DNA from: Nonomuraea harbinensis
Lineage (GTDB): Bacteria; Actinomycetota; Actinomycetes; Streptosporangiales; Streptosporangiaceae
DNA length: 64,000 bases
Assembly: GCF_019396385.1 (NCBI RefSeq)
Contig: NZ_JAHKRN010000016.1
Location: 1-64,000, forward strand
Reading direction: 5' to 3'
The notes below the pieces were generated by a model. It saw only the letters and a list, made by a program, of their open reading frames with translations. It was not told the origin of the DNA and ran no database searches. The position numbers and the translations under genes are program-made. Positions 29,754 through 38,898 of this stretch are shown here, piece after piece (the first letter of the stretch is position 1; each line of letters begins with the position of its first letter).

Positions 29754-30506
29754 ATGACCGGAGTCACCGAGGAACTGCCCGCCACCGAGGCCGATGCCGA
29801 CGTGGAGGGGCCCCGGCCGCGCGGGGGCGTGGCGGGGCGGCCGGCGGGCGGACTCCCCGCCGGTTCCCGGGCCTACCCGCTCGTCGCGCTCGCCGCGATC
29901 GTGTGCGGCGTGGCCGGGATCGGGTTCGCGCAACTCGACTCCGATCTGAACCCGCTGCACGTGACCGTGAGCGAGTACGCCGTGGCCGACCGCGGGGGCG
30001 TCACGGAGGTCGCGATGGCGGTGGTGGCCCTGGGCTCGCTGGCGCTGCTGGCGGGGTTGCGGTCTGTGGGGGCTCCGGTGAGGGGGATGCCGGAGAGGCT
30101 GCTCCTGGTGTGGTCGGGCGCGCTGCTGGTGGCCGCGGCCGTCCCGACCGCACCGTTCGGCGCCGACCCGACATTCGCCGCGCAGGTTCACCGGTACGTG
30201 TCGATCGCGGCGTTCGTCAGCCTGCCGGCGGCGGGGGCGCTGCTGGTGCCCAGGCTGGCCCGCGACCCCGTGTGGCGGCCGGTGGCCAGGGTCGTCGAGT
30301 GGCTGGCCCTGGCGGGCGGGCTCGGGGTGCTGGCGATCACGTACGTGGCGCTGCCCGGGGAGCGGGTCATGATCGGGTTGGTGGAGCGGGCGCTGCTGGG
30401 CGCGGAGGTGGCGTTGCTGGCCGTGCTGGCAGCATGGTTGGTGCGCGTGGTCTGGGTCAGTACCACAGTCAAAATCACGACATATCACAGATTTATCGCT
30501 AGTTGA
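29754..30506 (+). CDS. DUF998 membrane protein
   Basis: A 250-residue protein from ATG 29754 (GGAAG upstream). After a ~40-residue hydrophilic head come about six membrane helices with the DUF998 hallmarks: LDSDLNPLHVTVSEYAV in the first loop, GSLALLAGLRSVG, and PTAPFGADPTFAAQVHRYVS in the central loop. Function of the family is unknown. The gene stands between the TetR gene and the first conservon. Confidence 0.85.
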   Translation: MTGVTEELPATEADADVEGPRPRGGVAGRPAGGLPAGSRAYPLVALAAIVCGVAGIGFAQLDSDLNPLHVTVSEYAVADRGGVTEVAMAVVALGSLALLAGLRSVGAPVRGMPERLLLVWSGALLVAAAVPTAPFGADPTFAAQVHRYVSIAAFVSLPAAGALLVPRLARDPVWRPVARVVEWLALAGGLGVLAITYVALPGERVMIGLVERALLGAEVALLAVLAAWLVRVVWVSTTVKITTYHRFIAS

Positions 30507-30568
30507 TCTTATCTCGGCCTCGATGAGTGCTATTCTCTCCCGCGATCTTCTAACCGGGAGCAGGTGTC

Positions 30569-32857
30569 ATGGCATCGGGCAGATCCATCCGATTCAAGAT
30601 CTCGACGCTGCTCGTCATCCCGCTGGTCTCCCTGGTCGCGCTCTGGGGATTCGCCGCGAGCACGACGTCGAGGGAGGCGCTGAACCTCCTCAAGGTCGAG
30701 ACCTTCTGGACCGGGATCATCGATCACGCCGACTTCCTCGTGGTCAACCTCCAGGCCGAGCGCCTGGCCTCCGCCGAGCTGCTGTCCGGCGCCCCCGTCA
30801 ACGCCAAGAAGCTGGCCGACGCCCGTGCCACGGTGGACCGGGTCAGGAAGAACCTGACCGACGGCGCGCTGTCCGAGGACACCCAGGCGGCGCTCGACGA
30901 CGACATGAAGACGCAGCTCGCCGACGTCTTCAAGGCCGTCGACCGGCTGACGGAGATCAGGAGCAAGGTCGACAGCCGGACGCTGACCCCGCACGCCCTG
31001 ATCACCGAGTACGCCACCATCCCGGACGCCATCGACCGCCTGTACGCGGCCTTCACCGTCAGCACCGACGTCGAGCTGTCCCGGCAGTCACAGGCCCTGA
31101 TCATGGCCGCGCAGGTGCGCGAGCTCCTCAGCCGCGAGCACGCCCTGATCGTCGCGGGCAACGCCGTCCCCGGCGGCGACGGGTGGACGATGGCCGAGAT
31201 CCACCTGCTGGCCGGCATCGACGGCGCGCGCACGTACCTCTTCCCCAAGGTCATGGCCAACCTGGACCCGGAGATGCGGGCCCCGCTGGAGAGGATGGCC
31301 GCCACCGGGAACTACGGCTCCATGGAGCGGCTGCTGCACTCGTACGTCTCCGGCCAGCCGGTGGACCTGCAGGTGTGGCGGGGCCAGGTCGAGCCGGTGC
31401 TGGAGGAGTACACCCAGGGCCTCTACACGGCCGGTGACATCCTGCTGGCCCGGATGGAGCCCGCCGGCATGGTCATCATCGTGCGCGCCGCCGTCGCGGG
31501 CGCGCTCGGGCTCATCGCGGTCGTCTTCTCCGTCGTCGTCTCCGTACGGGTCGGCCGGCGGCTCTCCCGCGAGCTGGCGGCGCTGCGCGGCTCCGCGCAG
31601 GAGCTGGCCGAGGTGCGCCTGCCCGGCGTGGTCGCCAAGCTGCGCCGCGGCGAGCCGGTGGACCAGGCCGCCGAGGTGCCGCCGATCGAGGTGGAGGCGG
31701 GCGCCACCAGCGAGGTGACCGACCTGGCGGCCTCGTTCGACAGCGTCCGGCACACCGCGGTCGACGCCGCGCTGGAGCAGGCCCGGCTGCGCGAGGGCGT
31801 GGCCGAGGCGCTGCGCAACCTGGCCAGGCGCAGCCAGTCGCTGGTCCAGCGCCAGCTCAAGCTGCTGGACGAGATGCAGCGGCAGACCGAGGAGCCGGAG
31901 GCGCTGGAGAGCCTGTTCAAGCTCGACCACCTGACGACCCGCATGCGCCGGCACGCCGAGGGCCTGGTGCTGCTGTCCGGCGGCGCGGCCGGTCGGCGCT
32001 GGCGCGGCGTCATCGGCGTCGAGGACATGCTGAACGGGGCCGCGGGCCAGGTCGAGGAGTACACCCGGGTGCGCGTCTACCCGATGCCGGAATGCGGCAT
32101 CCCGGGTGAGGCGGTGGCCGACCTCATGCACCTGTTCGCCGAGCTGATCGAGAACGCGGCCACCTTCTCCGCGCCAGGCAGCGAGGTGTCGGTTCGCGGC
32201 GAACTGGTCGGCAAGGGCTTCGCGGTCGAGGTCGAGGACCGCGGGCTGGGCATGACGGACGAGGCGAGGGAGGCCGTCAACCGGCGGCTGGCCAGCCCGC
32301 CCGAGTTCGACCCTGCGCGGACCGAGCAGCTCGGCTTCGCGGTGGTCGGCATGCTGGCGGCCAGGCACGGGGTGAGCGTCACGCTCAAGCCCTCGCCGTA
32401 CGGGGGGACCACGGCGATCGTGCTGGTGCCCGTGCAACTGGTCCAGCAGATGCCGTCGATCCGGACGCCGGAGCCGCCCGAGCTGGAGTCCGTCACGGTG
32501 TCGGTGGTAGGCAGGGAGAGCAGAGAGGGCAGGGAGAGCAGGGAGGGCGCGGAGACGCAGAGCGCTCCGCAGGACAACCGGCCTCCCGCGGGCCCGGGGC
32601 CGAGCGAGCTGCCGCGCCGGGTCCGTACCGCCAAGCGCAACGCCGAGTCGTCGGGGGGATCAGGGCTGCCCCGCCGGGTCCGCCAGGCCAACCTGCCGGA
32701 GCGGCTCAAGCAGCAGAGCGCGCCGGTCGCGGAGGAGCCGCGGGAGCCGGCGCAGGAGCGCTCGCCCGAGGAGACCAGGGCCCTGCTCTCGTCTCTCCAG
32801 TCGGGCTGGCAGCGCGGACGTCAGGACAGTGACCAGGACGGGGGGACGCCATCGTGA
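30569..32857 (+). CDS. cvnA: Nitrate/nitrite-sensing-domain histidine kinase of a partial conservon
   Basis: A 762-residue membrane sensor. Helix 1 (ISTLLVIPLVSLVALWGFAA) and helix 2 (near 305-330, AVAGALGLIAVVFSVVVSVR) enclose a ~250-residue outside NIT-like helical domain. Inside are a HAMP-like region, a dimer segment with LARRSQSLVQRQLKLLDEMQ and LFKLDHLTTRMRRHAEGLV, and an HATPase (LFAELIENAATFSAPGS; VEDRGLGMTDEAREA). The tail has two LPRRVR motifs and a short REGRES repeat encoded near 32515-32555. GGGAGCAGG precedes the start. The stop overlaps the DUF742 gene by 4 bases. The usual roadblock gene does not follow. Confidence 0.88.
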   Translation: MASGRSIRFKISTLLVIPLVSLVALWGFAASTTSREALNLLKVETFWTGIIDHADFLVVNLQAERLASAELLSGAPVNAKKLADARATVDRVRKNLTDGALSEDTQAALDDDMKTQLADVFKAVDRLTEIRSKVDSRTLTPHALITEYATIPDAIDRLYAAFTVSTDVELSRQSQALIMAAQVRELLSREHALIVAGNAVPGGDGWTMAEIHLLAGIDGARTYLFPKVMANLDPEMRAPLERMAATGNYGSMERLLHSYVSGQPVDLQVWRGQVEPVLEEYTQGLYTAGDILLARMEPAGMVIIVRAAVAGALGLIAVVFSVVVSVRVGRRLSRELAALRGSAQELAEVRLPGVVAKLRRGEPVDQAAEVPPIEVEAGATSEVTDLAASFDSVRHTAVDAALEQARLREGVAEALRNLARRSQSLVQRQLKLLDEMQRQTEEPEALESLFKLDHLTTRMRRHAEGLVLLSGGAAGRRWRGVIGVEDMLNGAAGQVEEYTRVRVYPMPECGIPGEAVADLMHLFAELIENAATFSAPGSEVSVRGELVGKGFAVEVEDRGLGMTDEAREAVNRRLASPPEFDPARTEQLGFAVVGMLAARHGVSVTLKPSPYGGTTAIVLVPVQLVQQMPSIRTPEPPELESVTVSVVGRESREGRESREGAETQSAPQDNRPPAGPGPSELPRRVRTAKRNAESSGGSGLPRRVRQANLPERLKQQSAPVAEEPREPAQERSPEETRALLSSLQSGWQRGRQDSDQDGGTPS

Positions 32858-33240
32858 GTCGCGAGCGTGAGTGGGTCGACGAGGAGGCCGGGCCGGTCGT
32901 GCGCCCGTACGCGGTGACCCGCGGACGCACCAGGCCCGCGGCCAAGGCGCTGTCCACCGTGCTCGACATGCTGGCCACCGTGTCGCTCACCGGGCAGCCG
33001 GCTCCGGCGAACGCGGAGCTGGGCGCCCAGCACCGGCGGCTGCTGAACTGCGTGGTCCAGCACGCCAGGCCGGTCGCCGAGATCGCGGGGGAGCTCGACC
33101 TGCCGGTGGCGGTGGTCAGGGTGCTGATCGGCGACCTGATCGACTACGGCCTGGTCGTGGTGAAGGCGCCGCGGTCGAAGGCCGCGACGCCTACGGAGAG
33201 CCTCCTGCGTGAAGTGATCAACGGGCTGCGCGCGCTCTAA
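32854..33240 (+). CDS. cvnC: DUF742 protein of a partial conservon
   Basis: A 128-residue DUF742 protein from GTG 32854: WVDEEAGPVVRPYAVTRGRT at the start and a winged-helix-like part (EIAGELDLPVAVVRVLIGDL, IDYGLVVVKAP) ending EVINGLRAL. It follows the kinase gene directly with a 4-base overlap. A normal conservon would have a roadblock gene before it and a GTPase gene after it on the same strand. Instead its stop overlaps by 4 bases the stop of a GTPase gene on the other strand. Confidence 0.9.
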   Translation: MSREREWVDEEAGPVVRPYAVTRGRTRPAAKALSTVLDMLATVSLTGQPAPANAELGAQHRRLLNCVVQHARPVAEIAGELDLPVAVVRVLIGDLIDYGLVVVKAPRSKAATPTESLLREVINGLRAL

Positions 33241-33809
33241 CCTGTCGTGGTCAGCGTGCGCAGCGAGTGCTCGACAAGGGTGATCATGACTTCCTTGGCC
33301 GAGTTGCGCCGCCGCACGTCGCACAGCATCACGGGGACGTCCGGGTCCAGGTCGAGCGCGATGCGCACGTCCTCCACGCTGTGCTGCTCGGCGTCGTCGA
33401 AGCAGTTGACGGCCACCACGAACGGCGTGCCGCGCTGCTCGAAGTAGTCGACGGAGGGGAAGCAGTCGGTCAGCCGCCGGGTGTCGGCGATCACGACCGC
33501 GCCCAGCGCGCCGTAGGACAGCTCGTCCCACATGAACCAGAACCGCTCCTGGCCGGGGGTGCCGAACAGGTAGACGACCAGGCCCTCGCGGATCGTGATG
33601 CGGCCGAAGTCCATCGCCACGGTCGTGGTGGTCTTGGCCTCGACGCCGTCGAGGTCGTCGACGCCGACCCCGCGGTCGGACAGCACCTCTTCCGTACGCA
33701 GCGGCCTGATCTCACTGATCGACCCCACCAGGGTGGTCTTGCCCACGCCGAAGCCCCCGGCAATGAGGATCTTGAGCGCGACGGGGTCCTCAGAGAGCAC
33801 GGAGTCCAT
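33237..33809 (-). CDS. cvnD: Conservon small GTP/ATP-binding protein
   Basis: A 190-residue Ras-like GTPase of the conservon type. The P-loop is GGFGVGKTT (18-26); the switch region has KTTTTVAMDFGRI and the Walker B/G3 motif LFGTPGQERFWF. The expected NKxD box appears as VAVNCFDDAE. Such proteins switch signalling complexes at the membrane together with CvnA-C. It is the last gene of the minus-strand conservon; its start overlaps the DUF742 gene by 20 bases. Confidence 0.92.
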   Translation of the reverse strand: MDSVLSEDPVALKILIAGGFGVGKTTLVGSISEIRPLRTEEVLSDRGVGVDDLDGVEAKTTTTVAMDFGRITIREGLVVYLFGTPGQERFWFMWDELSYGALGAVVIADTRRLTDCFPSVDYFEQRGTPFVVAVNCFDDAEQHSVEDVRIALDLDPDVPVMLCDVRRRNSAKEVMITLVEHSLRTLTTTG

Positions 33810-34152
33810 TGATCACTTCCTTGAGAATGCCCTCACTCGGGCGCGATCCCGCCGCTGAGGGGGCCGACACCGAGATGAGGCCTTGGTCACGCAGGTCGCC
33901 CAGCAGGACCCGGACGACGCCGACAGGCAGATCGAGCTCGACGGCCACGTCGGCCACCGAGATCGGGTTGCGAGCCGCCCGGAGAATGAGCGACTGCTCG
34001 GGGGAGAGGCTGCCCGGAGCTTCCCCCACGGCGCGGACGGTCGCGACGAGGTCGAGATTGTCCCCCGACGACCTCGTACGACCTCGGATGAGGGCGTAGG
34101 GCCGCACGATCGGCCCCGCGTCCTCGTCCAACCACTGCGGGGTATCGCTCAT
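33790..34152 (-). CDS. cvnC: Conservon DUF742 protein
   Basis: A 120-residue DUF742 protein (WLDEDAGPIVRPYALIRGRT; SVADVAVELDLPVGVVRVLL; end EGILKEVINGLRAL). Its head and tail are nearly the same as those of the plus-strand DUF742 protein at 32854. ATG 34152 overlaps the roadblock stop by 4 bases and its end overlaps the GTPase start by 20, so translation is coupled. Confidence 0.9.
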   Translation of the reverse strand: MSDTPQWLDEDAGPIVRPYALIRGRTRSSGDNLDLVATVRAVGEAPGSLSPEQSLILRAARNPISVADVAVELDLPVGVVRVLLGDLRDQGLISVSAPSAAGSRPSEGILKEVINGLRAL

Positions 34153-34553
34153 GGCATGGCTCGCGGGTTGGTCGTGATGTGCTGGCCCACCCGCTTGACC
34201 AGCATCGCCATCTCGTAGGCGATGTGGCCCACGTCGACGTTGGCGTCGGCGAGCACCGCGAGGCACGTGCCCTGGCCCGCCGCCGTCACGAACAGGAACG
34301 CGGACTCCATCTCCACGATGGTCTGGCGGACGTCACCGCCGCCGAAATGGCGGCCGGTGCCCCGGGCCAGGCTCTGGAAACCGGCGGCCACGGCGGACAG
34401 ATGCTCGGCGTCCTCGCGGGTCAGACCCTTGGAGTAACCGACGGCGAGGCCGTCGGTCGACAGGATGACCGCTTGCCTGACCGCGCCCACCCTGGTCGTC
34501 AGGTCGTCAAGGAGCCAGTTCAGCTCACCGGTGTTGGTCGTCGGCACACTCAT
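34149..34553 (-). CDS. cvnB: Conservon roadblock/LC7 protein
   Basis: A 134-residue roadblock/LC7 domain protein: LNWLLDDLTTRVGAVRQAVI, LSTDGLAVGYSKGLTREDAE, and FLFVTAAGQGTCLAVLADAN. In conservons it binds the small GTPase and acts as its partner or GAP. It overlaps both neighbours by 4 bases. Confidence 0.92.
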   Translation of the reverse strand: MSVPTTNTGELNWLLDDLTTRVGAVRQAVILSTDGLAVGYSKGLTREDAEHLSAVAAGFQSLARGTGRHFGGGDVRQTIVEMESAFLFVTAAGQGTCLAVLADANVDVGHIAYEMAMLVKRVGQHITTNPRAMP

Positions 34554-36694
34554 GCCTCCCCCTCCTCATCAGCTTCTTCTCGGGCGCGCTGGGTTCCCCG
34601 CTGGAACGCGGAGAACAGGTCGCGTACCTCGTCGGGAGAGCGTTCGTTCTTCCGCTCGGGCTCCGGCTCGGGCGGCTGGCCGTCCTTGAGCCGGGATGAC
34701 AATGTGGCCTGCCGGACCCGCCTTGGCAAGCCCGCGTGCGTGCCGCTGACCACCGCCAGGGCCTTCTTCCTGGTCCGGCCCGGCAGCGAGGGCAGCCCGT
34801 CGTTCTTGGCGGGGGGCAGTTCCTGCTGGTCGGTGACGAGCCTGTCCGGCACGAACACGATGGCGGTGGTGCCGCCGAACGGTGATCGCCTCAGCAGCAC
34901 CTTGATGGCGTGCCGCTGGGCCAGCTTGGCGACCACGAACAGGCCGAGCCTGTCGCTGTCGGCCAGGTCGAACTCCGGAGGTTCCGTCAGGACGCGGTTG
35001 TAGGCGTCGTACTCCTCCGGCTGCAGCCCGAGCCCGCGGTCCTCCACCTCGACCGAGTAGCCGTTGCTGACCCGGTCGCCGCGGACGTGGACCGTGGTGT
35101 CGGGCGGTGAGTAGATCGTGGCGTTCTCCACCAGCTCGGCGATCAGGTGGGTGAGGTCGGCCGCGGCCGAGCCGTCCACCGCGCTGCCGTGCATGCCGGC
35201 CACGTCGACCCGGGTGTAGTCCTCCACCTCGGCGATGGCCGCCCGGACGACGTCGATCACCGGCACCGGCTTGCGCCAGGCCCGTCCGGGGGCGGAGCCC
35301 GAGAGGATGATCAGGCTCTCCGCGTGCCGCCGCATGCGGGTGGTCAGGTGGTCGAGCCGGAAGAGCTCTTCCAGCTGGTCCGGGTCGTGGGTGCGCCGCT
35401 GCATGCCGTCGAGCACCGAAAGCTGGCGGTGCAGCAGGCCCTGCTTGCGCCGGGCCAGGTTGAGGAAGACCTGGCCGAGCCCGCGGCGCAGCGCGGCCTG
35501 GCCGACGGCGGCGCGCACCGCGGTGGCCTGCACCGCGCCGAACGCGCCGGCCACGTCGCTGATCTCGGCCGAGCCGCTGACCTGGATCGGTCTGGCCGCC
35601 TGGGCGACGTCGACCTCCTCGCCCCTGCTGAGCCGCCTGACCAGGTCGGGCAGGCGCTGCTCGGACAGCTCGACGGCGGCCGAGCGCAGCCCGGCCAGCT
35701 CGGCGCCGAGCCGGCGGCCGAAACGCACCGAGATGATGATCGAGGCCAGCACGGCGACCAGGCCGACGCCGCCGGCGACGCCGATCTGGACCCTGGTGGC
35801 GGTGACCGCGCCGGCGGCCCTGCCGCCCAGCTCCTCGGCCGCCAGGCCGTTGATCCTCTCCAGCTCGGTGATCACCTTGCCGGTGTTGTCGTTCCAGCTC
35901 CCGCCGTCGGGCGGCGGCGCGCCGGACCTGATGACCCGGGCCTCCATGGTGGCGAAGGTCAGGAACGTCTGGCTCTTGAAGAGCTCCTCGTACGGCTGGC
36001 GCAGCTCGACGTCGAGACCCGCGAGGCCGCGCGCGTGCAGGAACTTCCTGGAGGAGGCGTACTCGGTGAAGGCGGCCGCCTCGGGCTCGATCAGCCGGCC
36101 GTCGAGCTGGGCGGCCCGGACGAGGGCGTGCTCCCTGAGCAGGAACTCGTGCGCGTTGCTCATCGTCTGCAGCGCGGTGACCTGCTGGTAGATGGTCAGC
36201 TCGGGGGCGGGGGCGAGGTGGTCGTAGAACCGGAACATGGCGTCGAGCAGCCGGTTGTACTCGTTGAGTCCGAGCATCCTGGTGCTGAAGCCGCCGTCGA
36301 TGCCCGAGCGGATGGCGTGCAGCCGCGACAGCTCGGCCTGCACGGTGTTGAGCGGCGCGCGCATGTCGTCGGCGAGGTCGTCCTCGGCCCGCATGACGGC
36401 TTCGCGGAAGGCGTCGACCGCGGTGTCGGTGCGGGCGCGCTGCTCGCCGAGCTCGGCGCTGGGCTCACCGTCCGTGAGCTTGAGAAGTGAGCGCTCCCGC
36501 TCGGCCTGGAGCTCGACGCCCAGCTCAGTGGAGGTGACGCCGACCGTCTGGTGGAGGGAGTCGCCGCGCAGCAACGACCATCCGTCGCTCACAGTGAGGT
36601 TGAGCACGAAGCCCCAGAGCGCGCTCAAGGACAGGAGGGGTAACAGCAGCAATATAAAGATCTTGAACCGAATTGACCGGTTTTGCGAGCCCAT
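34550..36694 (-). CDS. cvnA: Conservon sensor histidine kinase with nitrate/nitrite-sensing domain
   Basis: A 714-residue membrane sensor from ATG 36694 (GAGGTTGGG upstream). It has the same plan as the plus-strand kinase: helix 1 (FKIFILLLLPLLSLSALWGF), a NIT-like outside domain, helix 2 (VGLVAVLASIIISVRFGRRL), a dimer segment with LDGMQRRTHDPDQLEELFRL and DHLTTRMRRHAESLIILSG, an HATPase (LIAELVENATIYSPPDTTVH; VEDRGLGLQPEEYD) and a tail with LPRRVRQATLSSRLK. It heads the complete A-B-C-D operon. Confidence 0.9.
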   Translation of the reverse strand: MGSQNRSIRFKIFILLLLPLLSLSALWGFVLNLTVSDGWSLLRGDSLHQTVGVTSTELGVELQAERERSLLKLTDGEPSAELGEQRARTDTAVDAFREAVMRAEDDLADDMRAPLNTVQAELSRLHAIRSGIDGGFSTRMLGLNEYNRLLDAMFRFYDHLAPAPELTIYQQVTALQTMSNAHEFLLREHALVRAAQLDGRLIEPEAAAFTEYASSRKFLHARGLAGLDVELRQPYEELFKSQTFLTFATMEARVIRSGAPPPDGGSWNDNTGKVITELERINGLAAEELGGRAAGAVTATRVQIGVAGGVGLVAVLASIIISVRFGRRLGAELAGLRSAAVELSEQRLPDLVRRLSRGEEVDVAQAARPIQVSGSAEISDVAGAFGAVQATAVRAAVGQAALRRGLGQVFLNLARRKQGLLHRQLSVLDGMQRRTHDPDQLEELFRLDHLTTRMRRHAESLIILSGSAPGRAWRKPVPVIDVVRAAIAEVEDYTRVDVAGMHGSAVDGSAAADLTHLIAELVENATIYSPPDTTVHVRGDRVSNGYSVEVEDRGLGLQPEEYDAYNRVLTEPPEFDLADSDRLGLFVVAKLAQRHAIKVLLRRSPFGGTTAIVFVPDRLVTDQQELPPAKNDGLPSLPGRTRKKALAVVSGTHAGLPRRVRQATLSSRLKDGQPPEPEPERKNERSPDEVRDLFSAFQRGTQRAREEADEEGEA

Positions 36695-36879
36695 GTCCCA
36701 ACCTCGGAGTCGAGGGCATTTCCACAACCTCTGTGTAAATACACCTCCGGAAGATCGCACAGGAGACTAGCACCGATTAAGCACCCGCCGCAGTGGGAGG
36801 AAGAGGGATGTTTTCTGCGATTACCGAAGCGGACCCCAGGAAGGTACCGAGTAGGACACGAGGGTATTACCTCTCCGTC

Positions 36880-38613
36880 TCACCCTGAGAGCTCCCCGAC
36901 GGCCCGATGGGCGGCGGTGACGGCGGCGTCCGCCCTGGCAGAGGGAGCCGCGTCCGATCCGGCCAGCCCGATCCGGCCGAACCGCCTGCGCGCCGCCTCG
37001 GCCGGCGACGACCCGTCGGGATGGAACCCGTGCCACGGACGGCAGTATTCGGGCGAGTAGCCATGACCCCACCGGTAGACCGCCACCGCCTCGACGTCCC
37101 TGCCCGGATCGAACCCGCCGGCGCCGAGCAGCCGCGCGAGCTGGTCGCGCGCCCCGAACTCCAGCATCGCGTACGGGGTGCGCAGCAGCGCCTGCCGCCC
37201 GGCGGCCGCCCCCTCGGCGGGACCCAGCTCCGAACGGGAGGGCGCGGCCACCAGCCGCGCCGTGACGCCGTCGCCGGAGTCGTGGGTCAGCTCGCTCATG
37301 CACCAGTACGCGCCGGTCCAGCGGGTGCGTGAGACGCCCAGCCGCCGCCAGGCGTCCGCGCTGCGCAGCCGCACCACGGCCTCCACCAGCGGCGTCTTCA
37401 CCGCCGCGCGCAGCGCCGTGCGCTGCGCGCCCGGCAGGTCGGGGACGAGGTACGGGACGACGGAGTGCCAACAGGCGAGGATCACCGCCCCGGCGCCGAC
37501 GGACCTGACCTCGTGGCCGTCGAAGTAGCCGACGGTGGCGGTGGTCGCGGTCTCGGGCGGCCCGTCGTTGCGCACGGACACGACGGGACTCGACAGCCGG
37601 AACCTGGCCCTGCCGCCCATCGCGTCCAGCATCGCCCGGACGAGCCCGTGCACCCCGCCGGGCAGGTGCGCAACCCGGCCGGTCACTCCCCACTCCTTGG
37701 CGATCGTGGGCGCGCTGAACCGCGACGGCTTGCCCTCGTCCAGCCCGAGCCCGCCGAACCCCGGGTAGCCGAGCCCCCAGGCGTCCACCGCGCCCAGGAC
37801 ACGCGTGTCGTACCCCCAGGAGGCGCTGGGCAGGGTCCGGTGGAACCGCTCGGCGTCCGGGTGCACCCGCAGCGAGTCCAGCAGGTAGCGGGAGTAGGTG
37901 AGGTCGGCCAGGCGCTCCTGCTTGGCCTCCGGCCCGAGCCCGGGGAACGGGTCGGGCGGGTCGGTGTGCAGGCGGATCAGGTCCTGCCTGGCGGCGTCGG
38001 CGACGGGCAGGCGGCCGATCCACCCGGCGGCGCTCGCGCCGGTGGACACCAGCGTCTCGACGGGGAACGTCTCGCGGTCGCACATCACGCTGTCGTCGGC
38101 GCCGCACTCCTGGCACGGTGCGGCCACGACGCCCAGCCGGTCGAGCAGCTCGCGGAACTCCGGCGTCCAGGTCACGGGCGCCGCCACCGAACCCGAGCCG
38201 GGACGCTGGGCGTGGCCGCCGATCGTGTCGTGGTTGTCCAGGATCAGCACGCGCGCCCCGGGATGGCGGCGCAGCCACTCGTGGGCGGCGCTCACCCCGC
38301 TCAGCCCGGCCCCCACCACCACCAGGTCGTAGGCCTCCCCCGTCGGCACGGGCGGGTCCGCCTGCTGCCAGAACCGGCCGTCGCGCAGCGCGTGGAGCAC
38401 GCCGAGCGCCTGGGAGGTGTTGCCGCGGAACGCCGCCGCCGCCGGGGCAGACGAGGCGGCATAGGCCGTTCCGGCTCCTCCCGAGGCGCCCAGGGCCGCG
38501 GCGCCCGCCGTCACGGCCACCCCGTCGAAGAAGTCGCGGCGCGAGATGGCGCGCCCCATGCCCAGTTCGCGTCCCGCCGCCGAACGGCCGATGTCCCCCA
38601 TGGGGCCGATCAT
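36880..38613 (-). CDS. Tat-exported FAD-dependent oxidoreductase
   Basis: A 577-residue flavoprotein. A twin-arginine signal (AISRRDFFDGVAVTAGAAAL, Arg25-Arg26) predicts folded export. The FAD-binding motif is DLVVVGAGLSGVSAAHE (about 96-112), followed by RVLILDNHDTIGGHAQ. A late conserved part (YRWGHGYSPEYCRPWHG) fits the NAD(P)-binding amine-oxidase-like family that takes its FAD before export. The first ATG (38613) is used here; ATG 38559 right before the RR motif is also likely. No partner cytochrome is next to it. Substrate unknown. Confidence 0.8.
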   Translation of the reverse strand: MIGPMGDIGRSAAGRELGMGRAISRRDFFDGVAVTAGAAALGASGGAGTAYAASSAPAAAAFRGNTSQALGVLHALRDGRFWQQADPPVPTGEAYDLVVVGAGLSGVSAAHEWLRRHPGARVLILDNHDTIGGHAQRPGSGSVAAPVTWTPEFRELLDRLGVVAAPCQECGADDSVMCDRETFPVETLVSTGASAAGWIGRLPVADAARQDLIRLHTDPPDPFPGLGPEAKQERLADLTYSRYLLDSLRVHPDAERFHRTLPSASWGYDTRVLGAVDAWGLGYPGFGGLGLDEGKPSRFSAPTIAKEWGVTGRVAHLPGGVHGLVRAMLDAMGGRARFRLSSPVVSVRNDGPPETATTATVGYFDGHEVRSVGAGAVILACWHSVVPYLVPDLPGAQRTALRAAVKTPLVEAVVRLRSADAWRRLGVSRTRWTGAYWCMSELTHDSGDGVTARLVAAPSRSELGPAEGAAAGRQALLRTPYAMLEFGARDQLARLLGAGGFDPGRDVEAVAVYRWGHGYSPEYCRPWHGFHPDGSSPAEAARRRFGRIGLAGSDAAPSARADAAVTAAHRAVGELSG

Positions 38614-38861
38614 CGGGACTCGCCGGAAAAGGCCAATGGCGCCGCGCTGCGGGTGGCTGAGTCTTTGCGCTACTTGTGACGGTGAATGCCGTTGGGTAAA
38701 TGCCGTCCGATTCGCTGATCGCGGGCCGTAGTCGCTGCTAGAAGGTGGGTTGGGCGGTCTTGTCGAATGCGTTGAATCCGGTGGATAGCGCCGTTGCCGG
38801 TTCGCGCGGCGCGCGTTTCCCTTAACGTCTACCCGATGCCGTTGAAGTGAAATGGAGAACT

Positions 38862-38898
38862 CATGCTTAAGGCATTTTCCGCCGCATTTCTAAGCATG
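38862..38898 (+). repeat. Inverted repeat over the lipoprotein start codon
   Basis: CATGCTTA (38862-38869) and TAAGCATG (38891-38898), perfect 8-base arms with a 21-base loop. The left arm contains the start codon, so the RNA hairpin could mask initiation. The arms encode Met-Leu and part of the signal peptide, so chance is possible. Confidence 0.4.

Noticed and set aside
30569..33240. Nitrate two-component system
   Set aside because: The NIT-like domain and DUF742 partner place it with conservons; no response regulator is present, so nitrate sensing is not claimed.
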